DNA of 6,183 nt from an uncultured Collinsella sp. GTDB lineage: Bacteria > Actinomycetota > Coriobacteriia > Coriobacteriales > Coriobacteriaceae. The notes beneath the pieces were generated by a model. It searched no databases and had not been told where the DNA came from. It worked only from the letters and a program-made list of their open reading frames with translations. Positions within the stretch are counted from its first letter, which is position 1, and each line of letters begins with the position of its first letter. This document shows positions 1 to 5,593 of the stretch, piece by piece. The position numbers were made by a program, and so were the translations under genes. The stretch spans positions 1-6,183 of the forward strand of contig USAY01000107.1 of assembly GCA_900552755.1 (NCBI GenBank), given 5' to 3'.

Positions 1-7
1 GCTCGCG

Positions 8-1723
8 CTATTGTGCCGAGCCCGCAACGGGCTCAAAATGCTTGTCCTTCACGGCTGCCGCCAAGCGATCGGCCAGATTGCGTACGCGCGGATCCAGACG
101 CGCGGCACCCGGATTGACAAAGAAGCGGGCCGTGCAGTTCATGATGCGCCCGGTGATGACCAGGTCGTTGTCGCGCAGCGTGGCACCCGTGGCGGTAATG
201 TCCACGATGCGATCGGTCATGCCGACGATGGGGCCCAACTCGATGTTGCCGTGCAGCGAAACTATGTCGGCGTTCACGCCTCGCTCGGCATACCAGGCAC
301 TCGCGATGCGCGGATACTTGGTTGCCACGCGAAGCGACCCGCGGCGAGCATAGTTGCGCTCGGCCTGACCGGCGCGCCATGCGGGCTCCGCCTCGATAAA
401 GGTGCACAGGCCATAGCCCAGGTCGACCAGCTGCAGCAGGTTGAGGTCTGCCTCGATAAGCGAATCCCAACCGCAGATGCCGCAATCGGCACCGCCACAG
501 CCCACAAAAGCAGGCGCGTCGCTGGGGCGCACGATGACAAACTCGATATCGCCGACCGCGCCCTCGCCGACACGCGTGTCGCGGCCGCGCACGATCAGGT
601 GACGGCCGGGGTCACGCAGCTCGGAGACGTCCAGGCCCGCGGTCTCGAGCACGTCGAGCGTGTCGGCCTTAAGCGAGCCCTTGGGCACGGCGATACGCAG
701 CGGCCCCTCGGCGCCACGGCCCACGGCGTGGTCGCCATCGGAAGCGGCGTCCTCGGCCGAGGTGCGCACGGCCTCCAGACGCTCGAGCGAAAAGGCGAAG
801 CCCGCCGCCGGCACCTCGATACCGTCGCCAAACGCACCGGTAAAGATGGAGTCGTAGCGTCCGCCCGAACCGACCGGATCGGGCAGGCCGCCGGCATAGG
901 CCTTAAAGACCAGACCCGTGTAGTAATCAAAAGAATTCATGATGGAGAAGTCGAAGGACAGCACCTGGGCGTCCTCGGGAGCCAGGCCCTCGACCAGGGC
1001 ACGCAGCTCGCGCGTCAGCGGCGCGACGATGCCGGCAGCCTCCAGCAGCGCATCCACGCGGTCGAGCACCTCGGCACCACCGTGCAGGCGCGGCAGCTCG
1101 CTAATGGCGGCCTTGACGGCATCGGACTCGGCGCTGGCAGCCACGCGGGCATCGAGGCCCACAAAGTCGTTGGCATGCACGCAGCGCAGGGCCTCGGCAG
1201 CCAGCTCACGATCCTCGCATACCGCGAGCAATTCCTTAAAAGGACGCACGCTGCCTGCGATAATGCGCGCATCGGGAAGTGCCAGCTCGCGCACGGCCTC
1301 GGCCACGAGCGAGACGATCTCGACATCACCCGCGGTATCGCCCGCACCGATAAGCTCAAAGCCCAGCTGTGTAAACTGACGCGAGCCACCGGCATTGCGC
1401 TGGCACTCACGAACCACCGGCGCCTCGTAGCGAAGGCGCAGCGGCAGATCGGCCGCGCGCATGCGGGTCGAAACCAGGCGCACGATCGGCAGCGTGTTGT
1501 CGGGACGGACCACCAGCAGGCGACCGTCGTCATCAAAGAGCTTAAACGGCGTGTCCGCAATGCGGCCGCCTTCCTCGAGTGAACCTTTGTCCTCGAGCAG
1601 CGGCGTCTCGACCGGAAGGTAATGATGCTCCCTAAAGCAGCCCTTCACCGTCAGCGCGATCTCCTCGCGCGCCTGAGCCTCCTCGGGCAATATGTCCCGG
1701 AATCCCCACGGTGTGGCCGTCAT
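8..1723 (-). CDS. hisZ-hisG: HisZ-HisG fusion: ATP phosphoribosyltransferase with regulatory and catalytic parts in one chain
   Basis: This 571-residue protein carries out the first step of histidine synthesis, joining ATP and PRPP to give phosphoribosyl-ATP. Residues 1 to about 320 are HisZ, a class II histidyl-tRNA synthetase paralogue without the anticodon-binding domain. Visible motifs are RPDNTLPIVRL (73-83), RLRYEAPVVR (96-105), QFTQLGFELIG (116-126), FDYYTGLVFKAY (265-276), GSGGRYDSI (285-293) and the motif-3-like GFAFSLERL (308-316). An Ala/Asp/Gly-rich linker (about 320-341) leads to a short-form HisG (342-571) with LRIAVPKGSL (342-351), LRVATKYPRIA (464-474) and the PRPP-binding loop DITATGATLRDNDL (508-521). 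Short HisG is known to need HisZ for activity and histidine feedback, and the two are usually separate proteins. The ATG start is supported by AGGAGG at 1732-1737, 8 bases upstream. The chain ends at a TAG at 8-10. An odd C409/C414/C417 cluster lies in the HisG half. Identity is firm; the effect of fusion is inference. Confidence 0.93.
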   Translation of the reverse strand: MTATPWGFRDILPEEAQAREEIALTVKGCFREHHYLPVETPLLEDKGSLEEGGRIADTPFKLFDDDGRLLVVRPDNTLPIVRLVSTRMRAADLPLRLRYEAPVVRECQRNAGGSRQFTQLGFELIGAGDTAGDVEIVSLVAEAVRELALPDARIIAGSVRPFKELLAVCEDRELAAEALRCVHANDFVGLDARVAASAESDAVKAAISELPRLHGGAEVLDRVDALLEAAGIVAPLTRELRALVEGLAPEDAQVLSFDFSIMNSFDYYTGLVFKAYAGGLPDPVGSGGRYDSIFTGAFGDGIEVPAAGFAFSLERLEAVRTSAEDAASDGDHAVGRGAEGPLRIAVPKGSLKADTLDVLETAGLDVSELRDPGRHLIVRGRDTRVGEGAVGDIEFVIVRPSDAPAFVGCGGADCGICGWDSLIEADLNLLQLVDLGYGLCTFIEAEPAWRAGQAERNYARRGSLRVATKYPRIASAWYAERGVNADIVSLHGNIELGPIVGMTDRIVDITATGATLRDNDLVITGRIMNCTARFFVNPGAARLDPRVRNLADRLAAAVKDKHFEPVAGSAQ

Positions 1724-1731
1724 CTGGTGAG

Positions 1732-1737
1732 CCTCCT
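1732..1737 (-). promoter_or_regulatory. Ribosome binding site of hisZ-hisG
   Basis: A full AGGAGG on the minus strand stands 8 bases before the ATG at 1721-1723. This fixes the start of the fusion protein at MTATPWGFRD, which matches the usual HisZ N-terminus (a short lead, then PxGxxD). Confidence 0.85.
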
Positions 1738-1758
1738 CATGCTGCGTTTCATATAGAA

Positions 1759-1790
1759 CAGAAGACCGGCATAGCTCCGCCGGTCTTCTG
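1759..1790 (-). promoter_or_regulatory. Perfect 12-bp inverted repeat in the 5' leader of hisZ-hisG (possible attenuator or terminator)
   Basis: The arms CAGAAGACCGGC (1759-1770) and GCCGGTCTTCTG (1779-1790) pair without mismatch around an 8-base loop. On the minus strand the 3' arm runs into a U-rich but broken tract (TTCTATAT) and then the hisZ-hisG ribosome binding site, with the ATG 35 bases past the stem. It could terminate transcription arriving from the epimerase gene, attenuate hisZ-hisG, or protect the 5' end of its mRNA if transcription starts near 1792. No clean T-run follows on either strand, and no histidine-rich leader peptide is visible. Confidence 0.6.
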
Positions 1791-1867
1791 GGTACTTTAG
1801 CATACTAGAGTGTTTGCGGGGAGAATCGTCCTCCTCGGCTCATAGCGTATTCATTTGGAAACATAGG

Positions 1868-1913
1868 GGAAAGCGTGTCCCGCCCGCCAGCCAAAAACTG
1901 GGATGCGGTTTCC
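1868..1913. repeat. Imperfect palindrome, first unit of the intergenic repeat array
   Basis: The arm GGAAAGCGTGTCCC (1868-1881) faces GGGATGCGGTTTCC (1900-1913). Read as plus-strand RNA, they pair over 14 positions with one mismatch and two G-U wobbles, leaving an 18-base loop. The arm sequence is a variant of those at 1930-1943, 1962-1975 and 1992-2005, so this is one member of a small family and not an isolated hairpin. Confidence 0.6.
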
Positions 1914-1927
1914 GGTTGAGGTCCTCA

Positions 1928-2005
1928 GCGGAAAGTGTGTCCCATTCTGAGCGCCTGTTCTGGGACGTGCTTTCCGCCAGAAGCCTCAAGCGGAAAGCAC
2001 GTCCC
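1928..2005. repeat. Three alternating palindromic arms of the intergenic repeat array
   Basis: Three arms alternate in orientation: GCGGAAAGTGTGTCCCA (1928-1944), TGGGACGTGCTTTCCGC (1961-1977) and GCGGAAAGCACGTCCC (1990-2005). The last two form a perfect 16-bp stem with a 12-base loop on either strand. The first two pair over 17 positions in plus-strand RNA with three G-U wobbles, so the middle arm can choose between partners. Because the perfect hairpin follows the epimerase stop by about 45 bases it may help end or stabilise that transcript, but no T-run follows it. The pattern resembles REP/BIME-type palindromic repeats; membership in a genome-wide family cannot be shown from this window. 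Confidence 0.7.
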
Positions 2006-2049
2006 GTTTCTCAAAAAACGTCAAACGCCAACTCGGCGCCCTGTCCCAC

Positions 2050-2886
2050 TTAGGCGCCAATCGCGCGTCGGTACTCCGCCATTACCTGCGCATCGGCAGC
2101 TGCGGGGTCGGCGAAATAGCGCCCGTCATAGGTCTCGGCCGAAACAACTCCGCGATAGCCGCGCGCCACCAGCCTATCCAGGTCGGCGCGCATATCGCGG
2201 TCGCCGTCACCCCAGGCAAGATGCGTCGTGCCATCTGCCGCAACATCGACAAAATGCACGTGGGCGACATCTTCGCCAAGCAGATCGAAATAATCGTCGA
2301 TGGTATCCCCTGCCACCGCCATAGCGCCCAAATCCAGACACGCCTTAAGTGCCGGATGATCAACTGCCTCGATCATGCGCTTCGTGTCGGCCGCCGAGTT
2401 CACGATCATCGACTCAACCGGTTGTAGGGCCTCGAGCACCAGTCGCACGCCGCGCTCTCCCGCATGCTCGGCAATCGCACGCAGCATCGAGGCGCTGCGA
2501 CCCCACGCGTCCTCGATCGGCTCGTTCAAAAATGCCCAGCCGCTCGAGACCATGACCTGCTCGGCTCCAAGTTCCGCCGCGATATCCACAACGTTCTTAA
2601 AGTACGCGAGCGTGCGGGCACGCGCCTCATTCCCACGCGCCGCGATATTCCACGGCTTGGGGTTGTTCTGTTCGGGACAAAGCCCCACAATCCGAACCCC
2701 ATACCGCTGCGACAGCTCCCGCACCTGCTCGAGCGAATCGTATCCATGGCAATCGACATACAGATGCATCGCCCCGGTCCAAAGCTCGCAACACGTGTAG
2801 CCCGAGGCCGCTGCCGAAGAAAAGAATTCCTCAAGGTCAAAATAACGATGGCTGATATTCATGACGGCAAGCTGCGGATACTCCAT
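2050..2886 (-). CDS. TIM-barrel sugar epimerase/isomerase, FrlC-like (AP endonuclease family 2 fold)
   Basis: This 278-residue protein belongs to the xylose-isomerase-like TIM-barrel family, whose members isomerise or epimerise sugars with a divalent metal. From the chosen start the likely metal ligands are E152 (RLVLEAL), D185 (CLDLGAM), H211 (HVHFVD) and E251 (SAETYDG). The segments IVGLCPEQNN (66-75), LEALQPVES (151-159) and DDYFDLLGEDVAHVHFVD (197-214) resemble FrlC, the E. coli fructoselysine 3-epimerase that turns psicoselysine into fructoselysine. Length fits that family. It is the last gene of the PTS unit, 83 bases after IID. A frame beginning at a GTG at 2895 gives three more residues, but that GTG lies inside AGGTGG (2892-2897), which is well placed as the ribosome binding site for the ATG at 2886, so I use the ATG. 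Fold and cofactor class are solid; the exact substrate is inferred from its neighbours. Confidence 0.85.
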   Translation of the reverse strand: MEYPQLAVMNISHRYFDLEEFFSSAAASGYTCCELWTGAMHLYVDCHGYDSLEQVRELSQRYGVRIVGLCPEQNNPKPWNIAARGNEARARTLAYFKNVVDIAAELGAEQVMVSSGWAFLNEPIEDAWGRSASMLRAIAEHAGERGVRLVLEALQPVESMIVNSAADTKRMIEAVDHPALKACLDLGAMAVAGDTIDDYFDLLGEDVAHVHFVDVAADGTTHLAWGDGDRDMRADLDRLVARGYRGVVSAETYDGRYFADPAAADAQVMAEYRRAIGA

Positions 2887-2903
2887 CTTGTCCACCTTTC
2901 GGC

Positions 2904-2937
2904 AAAAGGGCGCCGCAGCACAGTGTGCGCGACGCCC
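2904..2937 (-). terminator. Terminator-like hairpin between PTS IID and the FrlC-like gene
   Basis: On the minus strand GGGCGTCGC then GCAC pair with GTGC then GCGGCGCCC, giving a 13-bp GC-rich stem with one wobble, a single bulged T and a 3-base loop, followed directly by TTTT. The IID stop lies about 30 bases before it and the AGGTGG of the next gene starts 6 bases after it. It looks like an intrinsic terminator with a short U-tract, so partial read-through into the epimerase gene is likely. Confidence 0.7.
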
Positions 2938-2969
2938 CCTCTTACATTGTTCTCATTATGACGGATACT

Positions 2970-3806
2970 CTACTGGACACCAAGCACTCCAAAGAACGCG
3001 CCAGCGATACTCACGAGCAGGATCACGAGCATGATAAGCAGCGGATTCATCTTCTTCTTGAGCATGAGATAGACGATTCCAAACAGCCCCATCGTGACAA
3101 AGCCCGGGAAGATTCCGTTGAGCAGCTCGGCCAGCGTCTGAGCACCATCGCCCGCACCGACCATGAGCGGAATGTCCACGGTGACCATCTCCATGGTCAT
3201 AGCGCCGATCACCATGGCGCCCATGATAGAGGCCATCTTGACGATCGTGTCCATAATGCCCGATTCCTGGACCTTGCTGATCATGTCCGAGCCAAAGCGA
3301 TATCCCACAAACGTCAGCAGGTAACGGATGATGTAGTGGGGGACGTTGAACACGAGCAGGAACAAAATCGGGCCAAGAATAGAGCCCTGCAGCGCCAGCG
3401 ACGTGCCGACACCCGTTGCCAAAATTCGCAGCGTGCCCCAGTAGAAGGCATCGCCCACGCCGGACAGCGGTCCCATCAAAGCAAGCTTGACATTAGAGAT
3501 CGCGCTCGTGTCAAAGTTATCTTCGGTGGCGTTGACTTCTTCCATTGCGGCAGCAATAGACATGGGGAGCGTCGAGATGTACGGCGTGACGTTATAGAGC
3601 TCCATATGGCGCTTGAGTGCGGCCTTAAAGTCTGCATCCTGCGGATACAGCTTGCGAAGGATCGGCATAAGGGCCCACATAAAGCCGATATGGCCCATAC
3701 GCTCGTAGTTCCAGGAATGCTCATAGGGAATCGAGCGCCAGAACAGCCTCTTGAGGTCTGCGCGGGAAATCATTCCGTCGTAAGAAGACTCAAACTTAAA
3801 ACTCAT
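2970..3806 (-). CDS. PTS mannose-family sugar transporter subunit IID
   Basis: This 278-residue membrane protein is the IID half of the IIC-IID channel of a mannose-type phosphotransferase system. Family hallmarks run through the chain: WNYERMGHIGFMWALMPIL (32-50), ELYNVTPYIST (69-79), LALMGPLSGVGDAFYWGTLR (108-127) and RYLLTFVGYRFG (161-172). Hydrophobic segments follow at about 190-210 and 232-250, and a last membrane span near 255-275 ends at the C-terminus. The start is the ATG at 3804-3806 (MSFKFESSYDG), with GGGAG 8 bases upstream at 3815-3819. An in-frame upstream ATG at 3872 would add 22 basic residues inside the IIC gene and is not used. The gene overlaps the IIC stop by 11 bases in another frame, which implies coupled translation. 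Sugar specificity cannot be read from the sequence; the flanking FrlB-like and FrlC-like genes suggest an Amadori-type sugar. Confidence 0.93.
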   Translation of the reverse strand: MSFKFESSYDGMISRADLKRLFWRSIPYEHSWNYERMGHIGFMWALMPILRKLYPQDADFKAALKRHMELYNVTPYISTLPMSIAAAMEEVNATEDNFDTSAISNVKLALMGPLSGVGDAFYWGTLRILATGVGTSLALQGSILGPILFLLVFNVPHYIIRYLLTFVGYRFGSDMISKVQESGIMDTIVKMASIMGAMVIGAMTMEMVTVDIPLMVGAGDGAQTLAELLNGIFPGFVTMGLFGIVYLMLKKKMNPLLIMLVILLVSIAGAFFGVLGVQ

Positions 3807-4587
3807 CGAACCCACTCCCAATCGCAGGATCCTCGGTTGCCACTGCGGGCTGCTCCGCCTTTTTCTTGTCACCCAAAACCGTCATCGCGACGACGATGAT
3901 CGCGGCAAAGATCGCCACGCCCGTCGTGCTAATGCCAAAGTAGGCGACGAGGAAGAAACCAGCGAAGAAGAACGGCGCCACCGTTTTGTTCATAATCATC
4001 TGCGCCAGCATCGCAAAGCCGAGTGCGGGCAAGAAGGCGGCGGCAACATCCATGCCGGTCTGAACGAAATCGGGAATAATGTTGAGCAGGCTGGCAACGG
4101 CATCGGCGCCAAAGAAGAATGCCAGGGGAATAATCAGCAGGCCGCACCAGCTCTGCGCGTAACCGGCGATGAGCATGTTGCGCGTGATGGCCTTGGTGTC
4201 TCCGTCCTCGACGTTTTTGTCGATACGGTGCACCAGCAGCAGCATCACCGGCTGGCCCAGGGCGGTATCGAGCGCCAGGACGATCGTTGCGATAGGAATG
4301 CCCAGGGTCAGGGCCGCCGAAGCGTCCGCGCCGGCCTGCATGGCAAGAGATACGCCCAGGATAGTGCCGGAAATCGTATCGGGCGGGTTATAGGCGCCGA
4401 CCGAGATGGCGCCGACCATGGCAAGCTCCATCGTGGCGCCCATGATCGTGCCGGTCACCATGTCGCCCATGACAAGGCCAACCAGAGGTCCGAGCACGAT
4501 CGGGCGCTGGAGGTAGCTCGTGCCCGTCAGCCACTCGGAATAACCCAAAAGGGCAATCAGGAAAATCAGGATTGTCTTGATAACCAT
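3796..4587 (-). CDS. PTS mannose-family sugar transporter subunit IIC
   Basis: This 263-residue polytopic membrane protein forms the sugar channel with IID. The start MVIKTILIFLIALLGYSEWL is a typical hydrophobic N-terminus. The family signature lies at about 44-70, with GATMELAMVG (50-59) and AYNPPD (65-70), where the invariant PPD ends the motif. Membrane stretches include about 4-20, 30-60, 72-110, 140-160, 183-196 and 205-238. The tail after residue 240 is polar and acidic, a cytoplasmic extension starting with KKK. The ATG at 4585-4587 has AGGGG at 4593-4597, which overlaps the IIB stop codon, so the genes are only 8 bases apart. The 3' end overlaps IID. Assignment to the mannose/fructose/sorbose PTS family is firm; the transported sugar is unknown. 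Confidence 0.93.
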   Translation of the reverse strand: MVIKTILIFLIALLGYSEWLTGTSYLQRPIVLGPLVGLVMGDMVTGTIMGATMELAMVGAISVGAYNPPDTISGTILGVSLAMQAGADASAALTLGIPIATIVLALDTALGQPVMLLLVHRIDKNVEDGDTKAITRNMLIAGYAQSWCGLLIIPLAFFFGADAVASLLNIIPDFVQTGMDVAAAFLPALGFAMLAQMIMNKTVAPFFFAGFFLVAYFGISTTGVAIFAAIIVVAMTVLGDKKKAEQPAVATEDPAIGSGFDEF

Positions 4588-4595
4588 GATGGCCC

Positions 4596-5066
4596 CTAAC
4601 CGATGACCTTCGCGGCGTCAGTCTTCGCATCTGCCGGAATCATCTGAATGAACAGTTCATAGCCCTCGCCGAGCAGTTCCTTCACGTAGGCCTCGTTCTC
4701 GGGCGTGAGGAACACGCTCGTCGAGACCTGGCGGGCATTCTCGCTAAAGGCAACGTTGCCGAGGTTGATCTTCTTGACTCCCATCGCCTTGGCGACGGCA
4801 CCGGCCTGCTGAATCGTCTCGCAAACCACGAAGAGTTTGTACTTATCGGTCACACCGCTCTGGAGCGCCTTGACAGCATCCTCGGTGTTTTTGACGACGA
4901 CCTTGCATCCTTCGGGCTTTGCAAGGGACAGGGCCTGCAGACGAAGCTTGTCATTGAGGACCGTGTCGCTCACTAACAGGATGCAGTCGGCACCCAGAGC
5001 CGAGGTCCAGCTAACGGCAACCTGGCCGTGAAGCAGTCGATAATCTACGCGAATCATCTGAATCAT
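4596..5066 (-). CDS. PTS mannose-family subunit IIB
   Basis: This 156-residue cytoplasmic protein passes the phosphoryl group from IIA to the incoming sugar. The N-terminus IRVDYRLLHGQVAVSW (5-20) is the family active-site block, and H13 is the expected phosphorylated histidine. The middle segment KKINLGNVAFSE (98-109) matches the usual loop after the Rossmann-like core. The start at 5064-5066 is supported by AGGAG at 5073-5077, 6 bases upstream; the second ATG three codons in lacks that spacing. It sits 16 bases after the IIA stop and 8 bases before IIC. Length is usual for a stand-alone IIB, so there is no IIAB fusion as in E. coli ManX. Residues 113-123 (QVSTSVFLTPE) fit the family's C-terminal helix entry. 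Confidence 0.93.
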   Translation of the reverse strand: MIQMIRVDYRLLHGQVAVSWTSALGADCILLVSDTVLNDKLRLQALSLAKPEGCKVVVKNTEDAVKALQSGVTDKYKLFVVCETIQQAGAVAKAMGVKKINLGNVAFSENARQVSTSVFLTPENEAYVKELLGEGYELFIQMIPADAKTDAAKVIG

Positions 5067-5082
5067 GATGTGCTCCTAACGA

Positions 5083-5499
5083 TTAAAACTCATCGAGTTC
5101 GGCCTGCCCCAGCAGGTCGTTGACGTACTTGACCTTGGTGTCGTCCGCCTCGACGATCTGGCGAATGGCCTCATCGATCGGGGTGGAGTCGGGCACGAAC
5201 AGCAGCTGAATAAGGAGTGGCAGGTTCATATTGGTCACGAGGTGCGTGTTGGGACGCGTCTGGACGATCTTGGTGAACTCGTTGTTGACGCTGCCGCCGA
5301 ACAGGTCAGTGCACACGACAACTTCGTCGTCCGCGGCAAAGCCGTCCAGAATCGCTGCAGCCTCCTTGGACAGGTCCTCGTTTCCGTCGACACACATAGA
5401 GAGCGCATGGACGTTTTCGCGCTCACCGGAAAGCAGGCCGATGCTCTCGACGATTCCAGACGCAAAATGAGCATGGGATGCAACGATAAACTGCCTCAT
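5083..5499 (-). CDS. PTS mannose-family subunit IIA
   Basis: This 138-residue cytoplasmic protein takes phosphate from HPr and hands it to IIB. FIVASHAHFASGI (4-16) holds the active-site histidine, most likely H9 by alignment with the family's SHGxFA block. DLFGGSVNNEF (65-75) is the second hallmark, and TNMNLPLLIQLL (89-100) matches the conserved loop usually written GxNLPML. The start is the ATG at 5497-5499, with AAGGGG at 5506-5511, 6 bases upstream. A longer frame to 5547 would translate the hairpin at 5530-5558 and adds 16 residues unlike any IIA, so I reject it. IIA is the first PTS gene after the SIS-domain gene, from which it is separated by 94 bases and a terminator-like hairpin. 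Confidence 0.93.
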   Translation of the reverse strand: MRQFIVASHAHFASGIVESIGLLSGERENVHALSMCVDGNEDLSKEAAAILDGFAADDEVVVCTDLFGGSVNNEFTKIVQTRPNTHLVTNMNLPLLIQLLFVPDSTPIDEAIRQIVEADDTKVKYVNDLLGQAELDEF

Positions 5500-5529
5500 T
5501 CGATTCCCCTTTCTTGCGAACTTCGGCAT

Positions 5530-5558
5530 AAAAATGCCCGGACGCATGCGCCCGGGCA
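5530..5558 (-). terminator. Strong intrinsic-terminator-like hairpin between the SIS-domain gene and PTS IIA
   Basis: Positions 5535-5558 form a nearly self-complementary 24-base block. On the minus strand TGCCCGGGCG pairs with CGTCCGGGCA, with one G-U wobble, and is followed directly by TTTTTA (5534-5529). This is a textbook rho-independent terminator for leftward transcription, beginning about 35 bases after the stop of the SIS-domain gene. Only 30 bases remain between the T-run and the IIA ATG, so no separate promoter fits downstream of it. Read on the plus strand the stem has one A-C mismatch and no T-run. Confidence 0.85.
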
Positions 5559-5593
5559 GGGTGCTTCTTGATCAGTAGCTAATTTGTCGCCGA

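Larger units (their letters stand above)
1724..2049. other. 326-base non-coding stretch between the epimerase gene and hisZ-hisG
   Basis: No reading frame here looks like a real gene. Next to hisZ-hisG it holds a good Shine-Dalgarno sequence and a perfect 12-bp inverted repeat. Further right is an array of alternating palindromic arms (1868-2005). A promoter for hisZ-hisG should lie here. The best -10-like hexamer I see on the minus strand is TATGCT at 1799-1804, four of six matches to consensus, but no convincing -35 stands 16-18 bases from it. A minus-strand run of six T lies at 2013-2018 after the epimerase stop. It is preceded only by a weak GGCGCC/GGCGCC stem (2035-2040 and 2053-2058), so it is a doubtful terminator. 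Confidence 0.7.

Noticed and set aside
11..1582. Long plus-strand open frame of 523 codons opposite hisZ-hisG
   Set aside because: It is the antisense shadow of a well-recognised gene in GC-rich DNA. Its translation is rich in Gln, Arg, His and Gly with no recognisable motif.
8..1723. Histidyl-tRNA synthetase
   Set aside because: The N-terminal half resembles class II HisRS, but there is no anticodon-binding domain and a complete HisG domain follows, so HisZ is the correct reading.
1724..1752. Ten-codon minus-strand frame (MKRSMRRLTR) ending in a TGA that overlaps the hisZ-hisG ATG
   Set aside because: It could be a leader peptide, but it has no histidine codons and no visible ribosome binding site, and it includes the AGGAGG of the next gene.
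1868..2005. CRISPR array
   Set aside because: The repeated arms alternate in orientation, are diverged, and lack regular repeat-spacer spacing.
1814..2053. Plus-strand open frame of 79 codons in the intergenic region
   Set aside because: It runs through the palindromic repeat array, begins at a TTG without a clear ribosome binding site, and has no family resemblance.
3807..3872. N-terminal extension of IID starting at 3872
   Set aside because: The 22 extra residues are basic, lie within the IIC coding region and are not seen in IID proteins; the ATG at 3806 has its own ribosome binding site.
2925..3899. Plus-strand open frame of 324 codons opposite the IID gene
   Set aside because: It covers a clear IID coding sequence on the other strand, and its His/Arg/Asp-rich translation looks like the complement of membrane-protein codons.
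5500..5547. N-terminal extension of IIA starting at 5547
   Set aside because: The extra 16 residues are encoded partly by the terminator hairpin and have no family match, while the ATG at 5499 has a good ribosome binding site and starts the usual IIA sequence.
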